Of a stretch of 64,000 bases of DNA, positions 19,201-27,030 are shown one piece after another. Both the position numbers and the translations under genes were made by a program. Every line of letters starts with the position of its first letter. Within the stretch, counting starts at the first letter, position 1. Source of the stretch: Tepidamorphus sp. (GTDB lineage Bacteria; Pseudomonadota; Alphaproteobacteria; Rhizobiales; Tepidamorphaceae); the NCBI GenBank assembly GCA_028280885.1, contig JANQKY010000045.1, forward strand, positions 62,001 to 126,000, given 5' to 3'. The notes beneath the pieces were generated by a model. The model saw only the letters and a list, made by a program, of their open reading frames with translations, was not told the origin of the DNA and made no database searches.

Positions 19201-19307
19201 CACGGATCGGCGAGCGGCTCTGGGCGACCCGCCGCGACGGCGCGCCGATCCCGGTCAAGGTCACCGAAACGGACTTCCTGAAACTCCGGGAGACGGGCGA
19301 TGTCTGA
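16278..19307 (+). CDS. soxA: Sarcosine oxidase subunit alpha
   Basis: The 1009-residue subunit has the expected order: an N-terminal ferredoxin-like domain, an NAD-binding Rossmann domain (VLVIGAGPAGLMAAQAAAKS, about residues 174-193), and a C-terminal T-protein/GcvT folate domain that captures the methyl group as methylene-tetrahydrofolate. Together with soxB it forms the channel between the two active sites. The length agrees with the roughly 1000-residue alpha chains of rhizobia. It overlaps soxD by four bases and soxG by eight. Confidence 0.94.
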   Translation: MSTQPNRRASGGLIDRETTIGFRFDGRDFTGHPGDTLASALLANGEHMVARGFKYHRPRGIFGAGSEDPTALVQIGGDATRTDPNTRVTEQEIYQGLEARAQNVWPSLRYDVGAINDVFSTFLPAGFYYKTFMGPLGNWMTFEPFIRKAAGMGVAPDGPDPDRYETVNRHCDVLVIGAGPAGLMAAQAAAKSGARVILAEESAHVGGRLLSIDPDYTRIAGKTPANWASDIADDLADMDTVTVLTRTAAFGYYAQNFVGLWERVSDHLAPADRAANLPRQRVWRVRAKEVVLATGSVERPLVFHENDRPGIMLAGAARTFVHRYGVVPGRRVLVFANNDSAWEAAFDLQKAGATISGIIDLRRDIDGALLGKAAERGIGIHPGAAIVGTTGAQRVSGAQVRRMSGETGVEGAVTAIECDLLAVSGGWMPNVALFSQSRGKLAFDEDLAAFRPGQSWQNERSAGAAAAVFDLAGCLKTGAQAGADAAKKAGLTATAGRMPKIEGGERVQGTPRVLPEIPSGRPKHKVRAWIDLQDDVTTKDIKLALQEGYDSIEHAKRYTTTGMGTDQGKVANMNAFALVAGTLGKPVWQVGTTTYRQPWKPVTFGAIAGQHVGAHFHPRRTTPAHAWHAENGAVFEPVGDWLRARAYLRSGESFDEAVQRESRAAREHVAVLDASTLGKIDIRGKDARTFLNRVYTNAWSKLAPGKARYGLMLGEDGMVMDDGVTACIADDHFHMTTTTGGAASVLTHLEDYLQTEWTDLEVYLTTVTEQWSVASLSGPDSWRVVADLCEGIDPDPETFEFMRFAEATIDGVPVRVFRISFTGALAYEINIAADYGHWLWTRVIDAGRKYAIQPYGTEAMHLLRAEKGFIIVGQETDGTMTPGDLRMDWIVNDRKGDFIGKRSLLRSDTARSDRKQLVGLLTDDPALMLEEGAHIIATETEPAPPVPMLGHVTSSYISPNLGRSIALGVVKAGGSRIGERLWATRRDGAPIPVKVTETDFLKLRETGDV

Positions 19308-19932
19308 AATTCGCCGGCGCACGCCCCTGCACACGCGTAAGCCGCTCGAAGCGCCCGGCGGCGCTGCGCGGATCGCCGAACTGCCGTTCCTCGGCAAGCT
19401 GGTGCTGCGCGTCGATCCGCAGGCCGGATCGAAGGCGGTCGAGGCCGCAACCGGCGTCCCACTGCCCGCCGAGGCCTGCACCGCGACGGGGGATGCCGAC
19501 ACGGCGATCCTGTGGATCGGGCCCGACGAGTTCTGGGTGATCACGCCGCGCGACGGCGAGACGGCGGCCGCAGCAGCGCTGGAACAAGGCCTCGCCGGCC
19601 TGCACCATCAGGTCGCCGACATCGGCTCATACTACACGGCAATCGAGATCGCCGGGCCGCGCGCCCGCGAAATGCTGATGAAGCTGACCATGCTCGATGT
19701 CGATGCCCGTGCCTTTTCAGCCGGGCAGGTGGCCGGCTCGATCTTTGCCGCCGCCCAGGCCTATCTCTGGCAGGTCACGGGCGACGATCAGCCGGGCGGC
19801 CCGGCGTTCCGGCTGTTCGTTCGCCGCTCGATGGCCGACTACATGTGGTGTCTTCTGGCTGAGGCGGGCTTCGAGTGGGGCATGCCGCGGCAGACACCGG
19901 TCGGCGGCGAGACCTGGCGGCTGGAGCGCTGA
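19300..19932 (+). CDS. soxG: Sarcosine oxidase subunit gamma
   Basis: The 210-residue protein is the fourth subunit of heterotetrameric sarcosine oxidase and resembles a shortened T-protein fold. It is identified by position directly behind soxA with an eight-base overlap and by conserved segments such as TAILWIGPDEFWVITPRDG, DIGSYYTAIEIAGPRAR and SMADYMWCLLAEAGFEWG. It has structural rather than catalytic function in known enzymes. It ends the operon; a hairpin lies 32 bases after the stop. Confidence 0.92.
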   Translation: MSEIRRRTPLHTRKPLEAPGGAARIAELPFLGKLVLRVDPQAGSKAVEAATGVPLPAEACTATGDADTAILWIGPDEFWVITPRDGETAAAAALEQGLAGLHHQVADIGSYYTAIEIAGPRAREMLMKLTMLDVDARAFSAGQVAGSIFAAAQAYLWQVTGDDQPGGPAFRLFVRRSMADYMWCLLAEAGFEWGMPRQTPVGGETWRLER

Positions 19933-19963
19933 GCGTTCAGTCGGTCCAGTTGCCACGGTGACG

Positions 19964-19995
19964 GACGCGCGTGCCTAAGTGTCAGGCACCGCGTC
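19964..19995. terminator. Bidirectional terminator-like hairpin between soxG and chaA
   Basis: GACGCGCGTGCCT pairs with AGGCACCGCGTC through 12 base pairs with one bulged C and a seven-base loop. It sits exactly between two convergent genes and ends at the chaA stop codon. There is no clear T run, so it may act as a weak terminator or RNA 3' end stabiliser. Confidence 0.55.
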
Positions 19996-21102
19996 CTACG
20001 CATCGAAGATCAGCATGATGTAGGTCAGGAAGGCCGCCAGGTGCACGATGCCCTGCAGCGAGTTGGTGCGCCGGCCGACGAAGGTGACGATGCTGATCGA
20101 AAGCGTCAGCGCCAGCAGCACCACCTCCGGCGTCTCCAGCCCGAGTTCGATCGGCAGGCCGACGAGCCCGGCCGCGATCAGCACCGCCGGCACCGTCAGC
20201 CCGATTGTCGCAAGCGCCGAGCCGAGGCAGATATTGACCGCCCGCTGCAGCTTGTTGCTGCGCGCTGCGCCAAGCGCCGCGATCCCTTCCGGCGTCAGGA
20301 TCATCGCGGCCACCAGAAAGCCGCCGAGCGCCACCGGCGCCGATAGCGAGGCGATCTTGAAATCGACATAGACGGCGAGCGTCTTCGACATCAGCACCAG
20401 CGGCACCAGCGCCAGCAAGAGGCCGGCGACATGGAAGCCGATGCCATAGGTCTTCAGGTCGTGCGGCGCGCCCGCCGTGGTCGGCACCTCGCTTTCGGGC
20501 TGGCGGAACATCTCCGGCTTGGCGACGGTCTGATAGAGCAGGAAAATGCCGTAGAGCATCAGCGAAATGACGATCAGGAAGCCGGTCTGCAGCGTCGACA
20601 GCCCGCCGCCGGGCGCCGACAGCGTGTAGCTCGGCAGCACCAGGCTGACCAGCGCGATCGGCAGCAGCATCACCAGATAGGCGTTGGCGCCCGACAGGTT
20701 GAACATCTGGAAGCCGTTGCGCAGGCCGCCGACCAGCAGGCTCAGGCCCACGAGCCCGTTCATCACGATCATCAGGACGGAGAACATCGTGTCGCGGGCA
20801 AGCGTCGGGTTGTTCTCGCCGGTCAGCATCACCGCGGTGATCAGAGCCACCTCGATGCCGATCACCGACAGCGTCAGGATCAGCGTGCCGAACGGCTCGC
20901 CGAAGATGATGGCGAGGCACTCGGCGTGATGGACGACCCGGAAGACGGCCGCCAGCATGATCGCGAAGATCGCCGCCAGCATCACCCAGGACAGCGCCGT
21001 GCCCACTGCATCGGGCTTCAGCGCGTCGCCGACGACGGTCATCACGGCATAGGCGGCCCAGATCAGCGCGATCGGCCATTCGGGTTTGATGCGGTGCAGC
21101 AT
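19996..21102 (-). CDS. chaA: Calcium/sodium:proton antiporter of the ChaA type
   Basis: The 368-residue inner-membrane protein has the two inverted CaCA family alpha repeats with the ChaA versions of the ion-binding helices, GEPFGTLILTLSVIGIEVAL (about residues 68-87) and ETPEVVLLALTLSISIVTF near 325. About eleven hydrophobic helices are visible. ChaA exchanges Ca2+, Na+ or K+ for protons and helps at alkaline pH or under salt stress. A much longer open frame continues upstream, but family length and the MLHRIKPEWPIALIWA start support this ATG. It is convergent with the sox operon. Confidence 0.88.
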   Translation of the reverse strand: MLHRIKPEWPIALIWAAYAVMTVVGDALKPDAVGTALSWVMLAAIFAIMLAAVFRVVHHAECLAIIFGEPFGTLILTLSVIGIEVALITAVMLTGENNPTLARDTMFSVLMIVMNGLVGLSLLVGGLRNGFQMFNLSGANAYLVMLLPIALVSLVLPSYTLSAPGGGLSTLQTGFLIVISLMLYGIFLLYQTVAKPEMFRQPESEVPTTAGAPHDLKTYGIGFHVAGLLLALVPLVLMSKTLAVYVDFKIASLSAPVALGGFLVAAMILTPEGIAALGAARSNKLQRAVNICLGSALATIGLTVPAVLIAAGLVGLPIELGLETPEVVLLALTLSISIVTFVGRRTNSLQGIVHLAAFLTYIMLIFDA

Positions 21103-21275
21103 GACAGGCTCCGGGGCGGAAATCGAAGCCGCACTATAGGATGCCCACCCTTTCCGCAACGTTGATGTCGCAGCGCTCCCATGCGCGCCAGGCATGTCGC
21201 GCCGCATGCCGCCCGAGCGGCGCGCTCGCACAGCTTGCTCTAGGGACAGCCGAAGCTTGTCCCCGCGCGTTGCGG

Positions 21276-21695
21276 TCAGCTCGCCGCGTCGAGCATGGCG
21301 GCGGTGTCGTAGAACTCGAAGAACGCCACCGCCTTGCCGTCCCTGAAGCGCCAGATATCGGCCTTCTGCGTCCCGACTTCCCGTCCCGTGCCCCGGTTCC
21401 GCCAGGCGGTCGAGCCGATGGCGGCGACGCAGTCGCCCTGGGCGATGTAGTTGTCGACCGTGAAATGGATCATCTCCCAGTCCCTTATCAGTTCCTCCAG
21501 ATAGCCGCGGACCTCCGCGCGGCTGGAGCGCGGCCGGGTGAAGCCGATGCAGGGATCGCAGCCCATGGCGAGCGAGCGGAAATCGATATCCTCGGCGAGG
21601 ATGCCCATCCAGACGTCGATACTGCCGCCCTTCGACGAATCCCATTGATCGTAGCAGGCCTTCAGCATCGCGGTGTTGGTCGTTTCCTCGCTCAT
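21276..21695 (-). CDS. SnoaL/NTF2-like fold protein
   Basis: The 139-residue protein has the short-helix, curved-sheet pattern of the NTF2/SnoaL superfamily, with an N-terminal ACYDQWDSSKGGSIDVWMGI and DIDFRSLAMG, then YIAQGDCVAAIGSTAWRNR and IWRFRDGKAVAFFEFYDTA at the end. Such proteins include ketosteroid-isomerase-like enzymes and small binding proteins; the reaction cannot be predicted. CGGAGGAAGATGCG precedes the chosen ATG, which is 13 codons inside the longest frame. It is divergent from the DUF4399 gene. Confidence 0.75.
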   Translation of the reverse strand: MSEETTNTAMLKACYDQWDSSKGGSIDVWMGILAEDIDFRSLAMGCDPCIGFTRPRSSRAEVRGYLEELIRDWEMIHFTVDNYIAQGDCVAAIGSTAWRNRGTGREVGTQKADIWRFRDGKAVAFFEFYDTAAMLDAAS

Positions 21696-21879
21696 CGCAT
21701 CTTCCTCCGGTTGCATGGACGTCGCCCCTGCCACCGTAGCGGAGGCAAGCCCCGCGCGACAGGGGCACGCCTTTACCGGACGCGGGCAGGCGGCAAACCC
21801 GTTTCAAACGGGCAGGGTCCGTGCAATGGTTCGCCGAAGGAGCGTTTCAACGAAGCCGATATTCTTAACGGAGACGATA

Positions 21880-22323
21880 ATGAACGCATTGATCGCCGCG
21901 GCCGCCGCGCTGTTTCTGTTTTCCCTATCCCCGCTTCACGCCGGCGAGACGCCGTCGCCGGCCGGCGCGAAGGTCTATTTCATCGGTCTTTCCGACGGCG
22001 ACACGATCTCAAGCCCGGTGACGATCCGTTTCGGCCTCTCCGGCATGGGCGTCGCGCCGGCCGGCGTCGACAAGGAGAACACCGGCCACCACCATCTGCT
22101 GGTCGACCGGGCGCCGATGGGCGAGGGGCCGGACGGCGCCGAGGAGTTCGATTATGCGATGCCCGCCGACGAGCATCTGATCCATTTCGGCGGCGGCCAG
22201 ACGGAGACGGTGCTCGACCTGCCGCCCGGCGACCACACGCTGCAGCTCGTCCTCGGCGATCACAACCACATTCCGCACGACCCGCCGGTGATGTCGCCCG
22301 TCATCACGGTGACGGTGGAGTAG
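21880..22323 (+). CDS. Secreted DUF4399 protein
   Basis: The 147-residue protein has a signal peptide (MNALIAAAAALFLFSLSPLH, cleavage near AGETP) and a DUF4399 domain beginning VYFIGLSDGDTISSPVTIRF. Two histidine-rich segments, NTGHHHLLVD and LGDHNHIPHDPPV, are conserved in this family and could bind a metal. No function is known. Members occur once or twice in many proteobacteria, sometimes near respiratory or copper genes, which is not the case here. ACGGAGACGATA precedes the ATG. Confidence 0.8.
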   Translation: MNALIAAAAALFLFSLSPLHAGETPSPAGAKVYFIGLSDGDTISSPVTIRFGLSGMGVAPAGVDKENTGHHHLLVDRAPMGEGPDGAEEFDYAMPADEHLIHFGGGQTETVLDLPPGDHTLQLVLGDHNHIPHDPPVMSPVITVTVE

Positions 22324-22463
22324 GGCACTCAACCGTCCGTCTTGCGTTTTCGATTGCAGCCGTCCTATGGTCTCCCCCGCTCCGGCATCCCTGCTGGAGC
22401 GACCACCGGACAATCAACCGCGCCGCGCCTTGAACGGGCCGCCGCGCGTCAGGGAGACAGGAC

Positions 22464-23165
22464 ATGGACGTCAAGGGCAAGAAGGCACTGGTTTTCGGTG
22501 GCACCTCGGGGATCGGCCTGGCCGCGGCCGAGCAGCTTCGCGACAAGGGCGCCTCGGTCACCGCGATCAGCCGCAATCCCGACCGCGCCGGCAGCCCGCA
22601 GGGCATCGCGCTGAAAGGCTGCGACGTCCGCGACGAGGCAGCGCTCGAGGCGCTGTTCAAAGCCGAAGCCCCCTACGACATCCTGATCAGCGCCGCGACC
22701 GGCGGCGAGCGGGCCGTCGGGCCGTTCCTTCAGATGGACATGAACGGCTACCGCGCCTCCTTCGACAAGCTGTGGGGCTATGCCAATGTCGTGCGCTACG
22801 GCGCCCCGCATCTGAGCGAAAACGGCGCGATCGTGCTGGTCTCCGGTGCGCCCGCGCGCAAGATCAAGCCGGGCCAGATCGCCATCGGCTCGGTCGGCGG
22901 CGCGGTCGAGGCCTTCGCCCGCTCGCTCGCCAACGAACTCAGCCCCCGCCGCATCAATGTCGTCGCGCCGGGCCAGATCGACACGCCGATGGTCGCGCTG
23001 ACCGGCGACGACCGCGCCGCCTTCTACGACAAGGCGACCGCCGGCCACGCCATCCCGCGCGCCGGCACGGCCGACGAGGTGGCGAGCGCGATCGTGTTCC
23101 TGGTGGAGAACGATTTCACCACCGGCACGACCATCGACGTCGACGGCGGCTGGCTCGTCTCCTGA
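22464..23165 (+). CDS. Short-chain dehydrogenase/reductase-like protein with degenerate active site
   Basis: The 233-residue protein has the SDR cofactor motif GGTSGIG (residues 12-18), a late INVVAPGQIDTPM and a C-terminal TIDVDGGWLVS typical of classical SDRs. The catalytic Tyr-X-X-X-Lys is missing: in QIAIGSVGGAVEAFARSLA the tyrosine position is Ile and the lysine position is Gly. Similar non-canonical SDRs are known, so it may bind NAD(P) without standard chemistry or use other residues. It stands alone behind GGGAGACAGGAC. Confidence 0.82.
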   Translation: MDVKGKKALVFGGTSGIGLAAAEQLRDKGASVTAISRNPDRAGSPQGIALKGCDVRDEAALEALFKAEAPYDILISAATGGERAVGPFLQMDMNGYRASFDKLWGYANVVRYGAPHLSENGAIVLVSGAPARKIKPGQIAIGSVGGAVEAFARSLANELSPRRINVVAPGQIDTPMVALTGDDRAAFYDKATAGHAIPRAGTADEVASAIVFLVENDFTTGTTIDVDGGWLVS

Positions 23166-23203
23166 CGCCGACAGGCGCGGGCAGGAGAATTCCGGCCCCG
23201 CCA

Positions 23204-23539
23204 TTATCGGCTTAAGTCCCTCCGGGACTCCCGGTGCGCGTAGACCTCCGCGAGCGCCGTATTGGTGCCGACCGTCACGGTAAAGCCTTGGCGCTCAAGC
23301 AGGCCGGCGAACGCCGCCATCCGCCCGTCGATATCGTGCACCTCGGCGACGACGCGGCGGATCATCGGCCAGTGGGCCTCCGAGATCCCCTCAAGCACGT
23401 CGGGCTCGGCGCCCTTGGGATCGACCTTGATGAGGTCGATCCGCGTCAGGTCGAGCTTTTCGATCATCTTTGACGGCGTCGTGGTCTTGCAGGCGACCAT
23501 GTCGCTCTCCTCGGCCCGCCGCCCTCCTTGGCCCGCCAC
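23204..23539 (-). pseudogene. Remnant of an FkbM-type methyltransferase domain
   Basis: The 111-codon frame encodes only the C-terminal half of an FkbM methyltransferase: TRIDLIKVDPKGAEPDVLEG, then AEVHDIDGRMAAFAGLLERQ and the end VYAHRE. The S-adenosylmethionine glycine loop that should lie upstream is absent, and neither the same frame nor the other frames upstream of 23540 supply it. This C-terminal form is usually part of larger secondary-metabolite or sugar-modifying proteins. It is probably a decayed fragment left by a deletion; expression as a short protein cannot be excluded. Confidence 0.65.
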
Positions 23540-23663
23540 CCGGGCGCCCGGGCGATCGCGTCGCTGATCGAACGTGATGTTTCGGCTGAGCCGATAGCGC
23601 GAAGCGGCGCGTGGCGGCGGTGCGCTGCTTTCGGCGTCCTGATGCCGCAGCGCAGCTCAACGG

Positions 23664-24155
23664 TCAGGATCTGTCCAAATAGTGAAACTCGCTATGAAAA
23701 TACACCAGCGCATCCTCGCGATTCCGACTGATGATATTGATGACGCGGCCGATCATCAGTTTCTGATTTCCGCACGGGTGCACGTCTTCGACGGCGCATT
23801 CCATGCACACGGAAAAGTCCGGCAGGATCGGCAGGCCCTGTGCGCCTGTCTGCCAGTCGAGCCGGGCGAACTTGTCTTCACCACAGCCTGCGAAATGCGC
23901 GGCAAGCGCCTGCTGTTCCTTGTGCAGAACGTGCACGGCGTAGTGGCTCGCCCGCGAGAAGCTATCGAAGCTGCGCGCATGCGGGCCGATCGTCCACAAC
24001 ACCATCGGAGGTGACAACGCCGCGGATGTGAAGCTGCTTGCCGTCAAACCCACGGGCCGGGCATCGTCGTCCAGCGTCGTGATAACGGCGATACCAGTGG
24101 GGAAATTGCCGCAAGCGCGTCGGAACGCTGACTCGTCGACAGACTCGTCATTCAT
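23664..24155 (-). CDS. Flavin reductase (HpaC/NtaB-like) for a two-component monooxygenase
   Basis: The 163-residue protein is a flavin reductase-like FMN-binding protein: FRRACGNFPTGIAVITTLDD at the start, GLTASSFTSAALSPPMVLWT around residue 40, and a C-terminal HPCGNQKLMIGRVINI. These enzymes reduce FMN or FAD with NAD(P)H and hand the reduced flavin to a partner monooxygenase. The LimB-like gene directly upstream on the same strand (gap 110 bases) is the obvious partner. The ATG is at residue 20 of the longest frame; the Shine-Dalgarno sequence is weak. Base composition is lower in GC than the sox and corrinoid genes. Confidence 0.8.
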   Translation of the reverse strand: MNDESVDESAFRRACGNFPTGIAVITTLDDDARPVGLTASSFTSAALSPPMVLWTIGPHARSFDSFSRASHYAVHVLHKEQQALAAHFAGCGEDKFARLDWQTGAQGLPILPDFSVCMECAVEDVHPCGNQKLMIGRVINIISRNREDALVYFHSEFHYLDRS

Positions 24156-24265
24156 CACTCTACCACCAGAAGGAAACAACGGATGCGCCTTAGGGCCGGT
24201 TGCGCGGCGCACCCGTTGGTTTAACCGACAGTCGATGTCTTCGAAGAACCGCAGCCAGGGGCGGT

Positions 24266-25429
24266 TCAGCCGCCGGTTCCGGTTTCCTTCTCGTACCGCT
24301 CGGTGGCTTCGGCCACGGCCTTAAGCTGCTTCTCGGCGAGCCCCTCCCGCTGCGCCCGCGCCCGGTCTGCGGCGGCCTGCAAGCCACCACCGGACGACTG
24401 GAAATGCGGCATGACTTCGCGCGCGAACAGTTCGAAGCTTTTCTTGGTGGCAGCCGTATTTGCCCAGTTATGGGCCAGCGTCAGATAGGCCCCGAAGCCG
24501 CCATTGCTTTGCTCGATCAACTCGTGGATCTGCTTGACCATCATGTCCGGCGTACCGATGACGCCAAGTCCGCCGTTCACGAAGTCGATCATTTCATCGA
24601 GATTGCCACCCTCGACAGCCATCTGCGGGAACGCGGCGACGTTCTGGAAATACTTGAACCATTGAACCATGCCGTATTTCACATCTTCGCGGGCCTGTTC
24701 TTCGGTTTCGGCCAGGTGCATCAGCCCGACGAGCCGCCATTTGGCCCGGTCGGCGACCTGACCGTGTTCCGCGGCGGCCTGTTCCTGAATGGTCCAGTGA
24801 TGCGCCAGAACATCCATGCCGACCGCCACCGTCGCGCCCAGCGACAACAGGCCCGTGCCATAGCGCCCGGCCAGTTTCGCGCCGGACGGCGAGGCAACGG
24901 CGGCAACGGCCAGATCGAACAGCGGATCGGAATAGGGGCGCAGATGCAGCCGCGCATCCTTCAGCGTCAGGCGATCGGATTCATAATTGACCGGCTCGTC
25001 CGTCGTCAGCAGTTTGACCGCGATCTCCATGTAGTCTTCCAGGATCGGACGCATCTGCTGCGGTTCCAGCCCCAGCATCGACGCATCGGTCGGCAGCGCG
25101 CCGGGTCCCATGCCGAACATCACGCGACCGCGCGTCAGGTGATCCAGCAGCACCATGCGTTCCGCAACCCAGAGCGGGTTATGGTAGGGCATGGACACCA
25201 CGCCGGTGCCCAGGCGAATACGCTGCGTCCTCTCGGCGGCCGCCATGATGAAGATCTCAGGCGAGGCGATGATTTCGCTGCCTGCGGAATGGTGCTCGCC
25301 GATCCACGCCTCGTCGTAGCCCAGCGTGTCCAGGTGCTGCAAAAGCTCCAGATCGTATTCCAGGGAAATTGTCGGATTGTGGCCCGGTGCGTGAAACGGT
25401 GCCATGAAAATCCCGAAATTCATGCGCAT
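24266..25429 (-). CDS. Luciferase-like flavin-dependent monooxygenase, limonene 1,2-monooxygenase type
   Basis: The 387-residue protein is a bacterial luciferase-like (LLM) TIM-barrel enzyme, with MNFGIFMAPFHAPGHNPTIS, EAWIGEHHSAG and RIRLGTGVVSMPYHNPLWVA. Its length and overall sequence resemble LimB-type monooxygenases that epoxidise limonene with reduced FAD, and related alkane-type enzymes; the real substrate is uncertain. The start has GGGAGGATAAACA in front. It forms a likely operon with the flavin reductase behind it and may be controlled by the AraC gene upstream. No limonene epoxide hydrolase or later terpene genes are in the window. Confidence 0.78.
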   Translation of the reverse strand: MRMNFGIFMAPFHAPGHNPTISLEYDLELLQHLDTLGYDEAWIGEHHSAGSEIIASPEIFIMAAAERTQRIRLGTGVVSMPYHNPLWVAERMVLLDHLTRGRVMFGMGPGALPTDASMLGLEPQQMRPILEDYMEIAVKLLTTDEPVNYESDRLTLKDARLHLRPYSDPLFDLAVAAVASPSGAKLAGRYGTGLLSLGATVAVGMDVLAHHWTIQEQAAAEHGQVADRAKWRLVGLMHLAETEEQAREDVKYGMVQWFKYFQNVAAFPQMAVEGGNLDEMIDFVNGGLGVIGTPDMMVKQIHELIEQSNGGFGAYLTLAHNWANTAATKKSFELFAREVMPHFQSSGGGLQAAADRARAQREGLAEKQLKAVAEATERYEKETGTGG

Positions 25430-25907
25430 TGTTTATCCTCCCAAACAGGACCTGCGGCCAAATCGTGACCCGAGTTCTTTTCCAGCGTCCGAACTTAGAG
25501 CCTATCCTCCCGACAAGCGCGGAGCTTTGCAGCGATCATACAATCAATTTCTCCAGGCGCATTATTGGAAAATTCTGGAAAAACATTGGACGCACCTGCA
25601 CACCGGCGCGTTGGTACCGCACCCGGCTCGCCACCACTGCTGTCCGGTTCAGCGAGGACGGGGATGACGAGGGGGAGGGATGCGCCCCGCTGCAACCCGC
25701 ACAGCCGTCATCCCCGCCTCCTGGGGTGGTGTCCGAGGGGTTGGGAGCGTCTTATGTCTCTCAGTCGCCGATTGCTCGAAAAGTTATATAATGCAATCGA
25801 TTACGCGACGTCGCCGGACTTAAGCCGTATACCAGTGGGTGGCCACCGGCCGCATGCTGAACGCGGCGCCTGAGAGCGATCACGGATCGAATGCTGCCGG
25901 ATGATGT
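25430..25907 (-). other. Intergenic region with pieces of dispersed repeats
   Basis: The 478 bases between the monooxygenase and AraC genes contain no convincing gene. Near 25612 there is a short family B piece (CTGCTGTCCGGTTCAGCG) and near 25756 the hairpin repeat listed next. The part next to 25430 should contain the monooxygenase promoter, but I see no clear -35/-10 pair. Confidence 0.6.
25756..25810. repeat. Hairpin repeat shared with 37830-37884 in inverted orientation
   Basis: GTCTCTCAGTCGCCGATTGC and GCAATCGATTACGCGACG flank a 17-base loop, with CGATTGC/GCAATCG forming the stem. The reverse complement of 37830-37884 matches it with few changes outside the loop. Confidence 0.75.
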
Positions 25908-26783
25908 TCAGGCCTTGCGAAACATTCCGGGTGTCGCTCCCGTCTGTTTCTTGAACACCCTGTTCATGTGTGACTGATCGTAGAAACCGCAGTCCAGAGC
26001 GATGTTTTTCAGGGGTTTTCTTGTGTTTTGCAACTGGGAGATTGCGCGCTCCACCCGCTGAACCAAAACGTAGTCGTGAAAGGACTGGCCGAACGTCGCC
26101 TTGAATTTGCGCATGAAGTTCCAGGCCCCCAAACCCATTTCGGCAGCGGCTTGCTCATACGTCACCTTTTCTTTCAGCTGGTCCTTCACCAGGGCCGCCA
26201 CGCGCCTTGTTTCCCCCCTTGAGAATGTGCCGAACCGAGCCTCGGAGGTGAACCGGGTGTCCGCGAATTTCCGCAGAAGCCGGACGGACAGTTCCCGTGC
26301 CGCGGCCTCCACAATGAGAGGGCCGCCAATGCGCTGATCGCCCACCTCTTCCTTGATGACCGACACGCATCTCGATATTCCCGGATCACGCGCACGCAAG
26401 GCGTCCTTCAATCGGATATCGCTGACCTCGCGTTCGAACACTTCGTTGGCGACGTTTTCGACGAGGCCCGCTTCAAGGTATACATGAGAAACCTCGATTG
26501 TTTCCGACCATGACCATTCGGATATTTGAGACTTGGTCAGAAGCGTAAGATCTCCAACACCAAGGTGGTAGTCGCTCCACTTGTTTTCGACCTTGCGCCG
26601 CACCGGGGTGTGGCCTTTGTCATACGCAATCACCAGATAGTCTTCCACCGGCGGAAGCACTATTTCCATGCCGAGATGTTGATAGCCACGGTATTTCAAG
26701 CCCGACCAACCACGCCCGTCGCCGCTGCCAAGTAAGTTTCCGGGCGCATAATTCGGTAGCTCCTTGTAGGAGATGACTTTCAT
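25908..26783 (-). CDS. AraC-family transcriptional regulator
   Basis: The 291-residue protein ends in an AraC/XylS double helix-turn-helix (about residues 195-288, EQAAAEMGLGAWNFMRKFKA and LDCGFYDQSHMNRVFKKQTG). Its N-terminal domain is an effector/dimer region without a match I can name. AAGAGGAGGCGGAAA precedes the ATG. Sequence is distinctly less GC-rich than the sox genes, shared with the monooxygenase and reductase downstream, so these three probably arrived together. Regulation of the monooxygenase in response to its substrate is the likely role. Confidence 0.85.
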   Translation of the reverse strand: MKVISYKELPNYAPGNLLGSGDGRGWSGLKYRGYQHLGMEIVLPPVEDYLVIAYDKGHTPVRRKVENKWSDYHLGVGDLTLLTKSQISEWSWSETIEVSHVYLEAGLVENVANEVFEREVSDIRLKDALRARDPGISRCVSVIKEEVGDQRIGGPLIVEAAARELSVRLLRKFADTRFTSEARFGTFSRGETRRVAALVKDQLKEKVTYEQAAAEMGLGAWNFMRKFKATFGQSFHDYVLVQRVERAISQLQNTRKPLKNIALDCGFYDQSHMNRVFKKQTGATPGMFRKA

Positions 26784-27030
26784 TTTCCGCCTCCTCTTGC
26801 CTCCCTCCCAGGGAGAATTTTTTGTTATAGATCAATGCACTAAGCGGATTTGATCTGAAGATTCCCGCAGAATGACACTACGTCAACTCGACGTTTGTCA
26901 AGTTTGGGTTCCAAGCTGCGTTCCGATCCAGCGCCGTGCCCGACAAGCAATCGTTCGCTCGAACTTCCATCTTCGATGTATGCTCCGCGTCCCACTATCG
27001 GCACCTTCCATCAGGCAGCATCATCCCCCC

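Noticed and set aside
19964..19995. Hairpin as part of a mobile element
   Set aside because: It lies between two convergent genes and has no second copy in the window, so a transcription end is the simpler reading.
21103..21807. ChaA as a 603-residue fusion protein
   Set aside because: The upstream part of the frame lies opposite and out of frame with the NTF2-like gene and has no transporter features; family length fits the 368-residue form.
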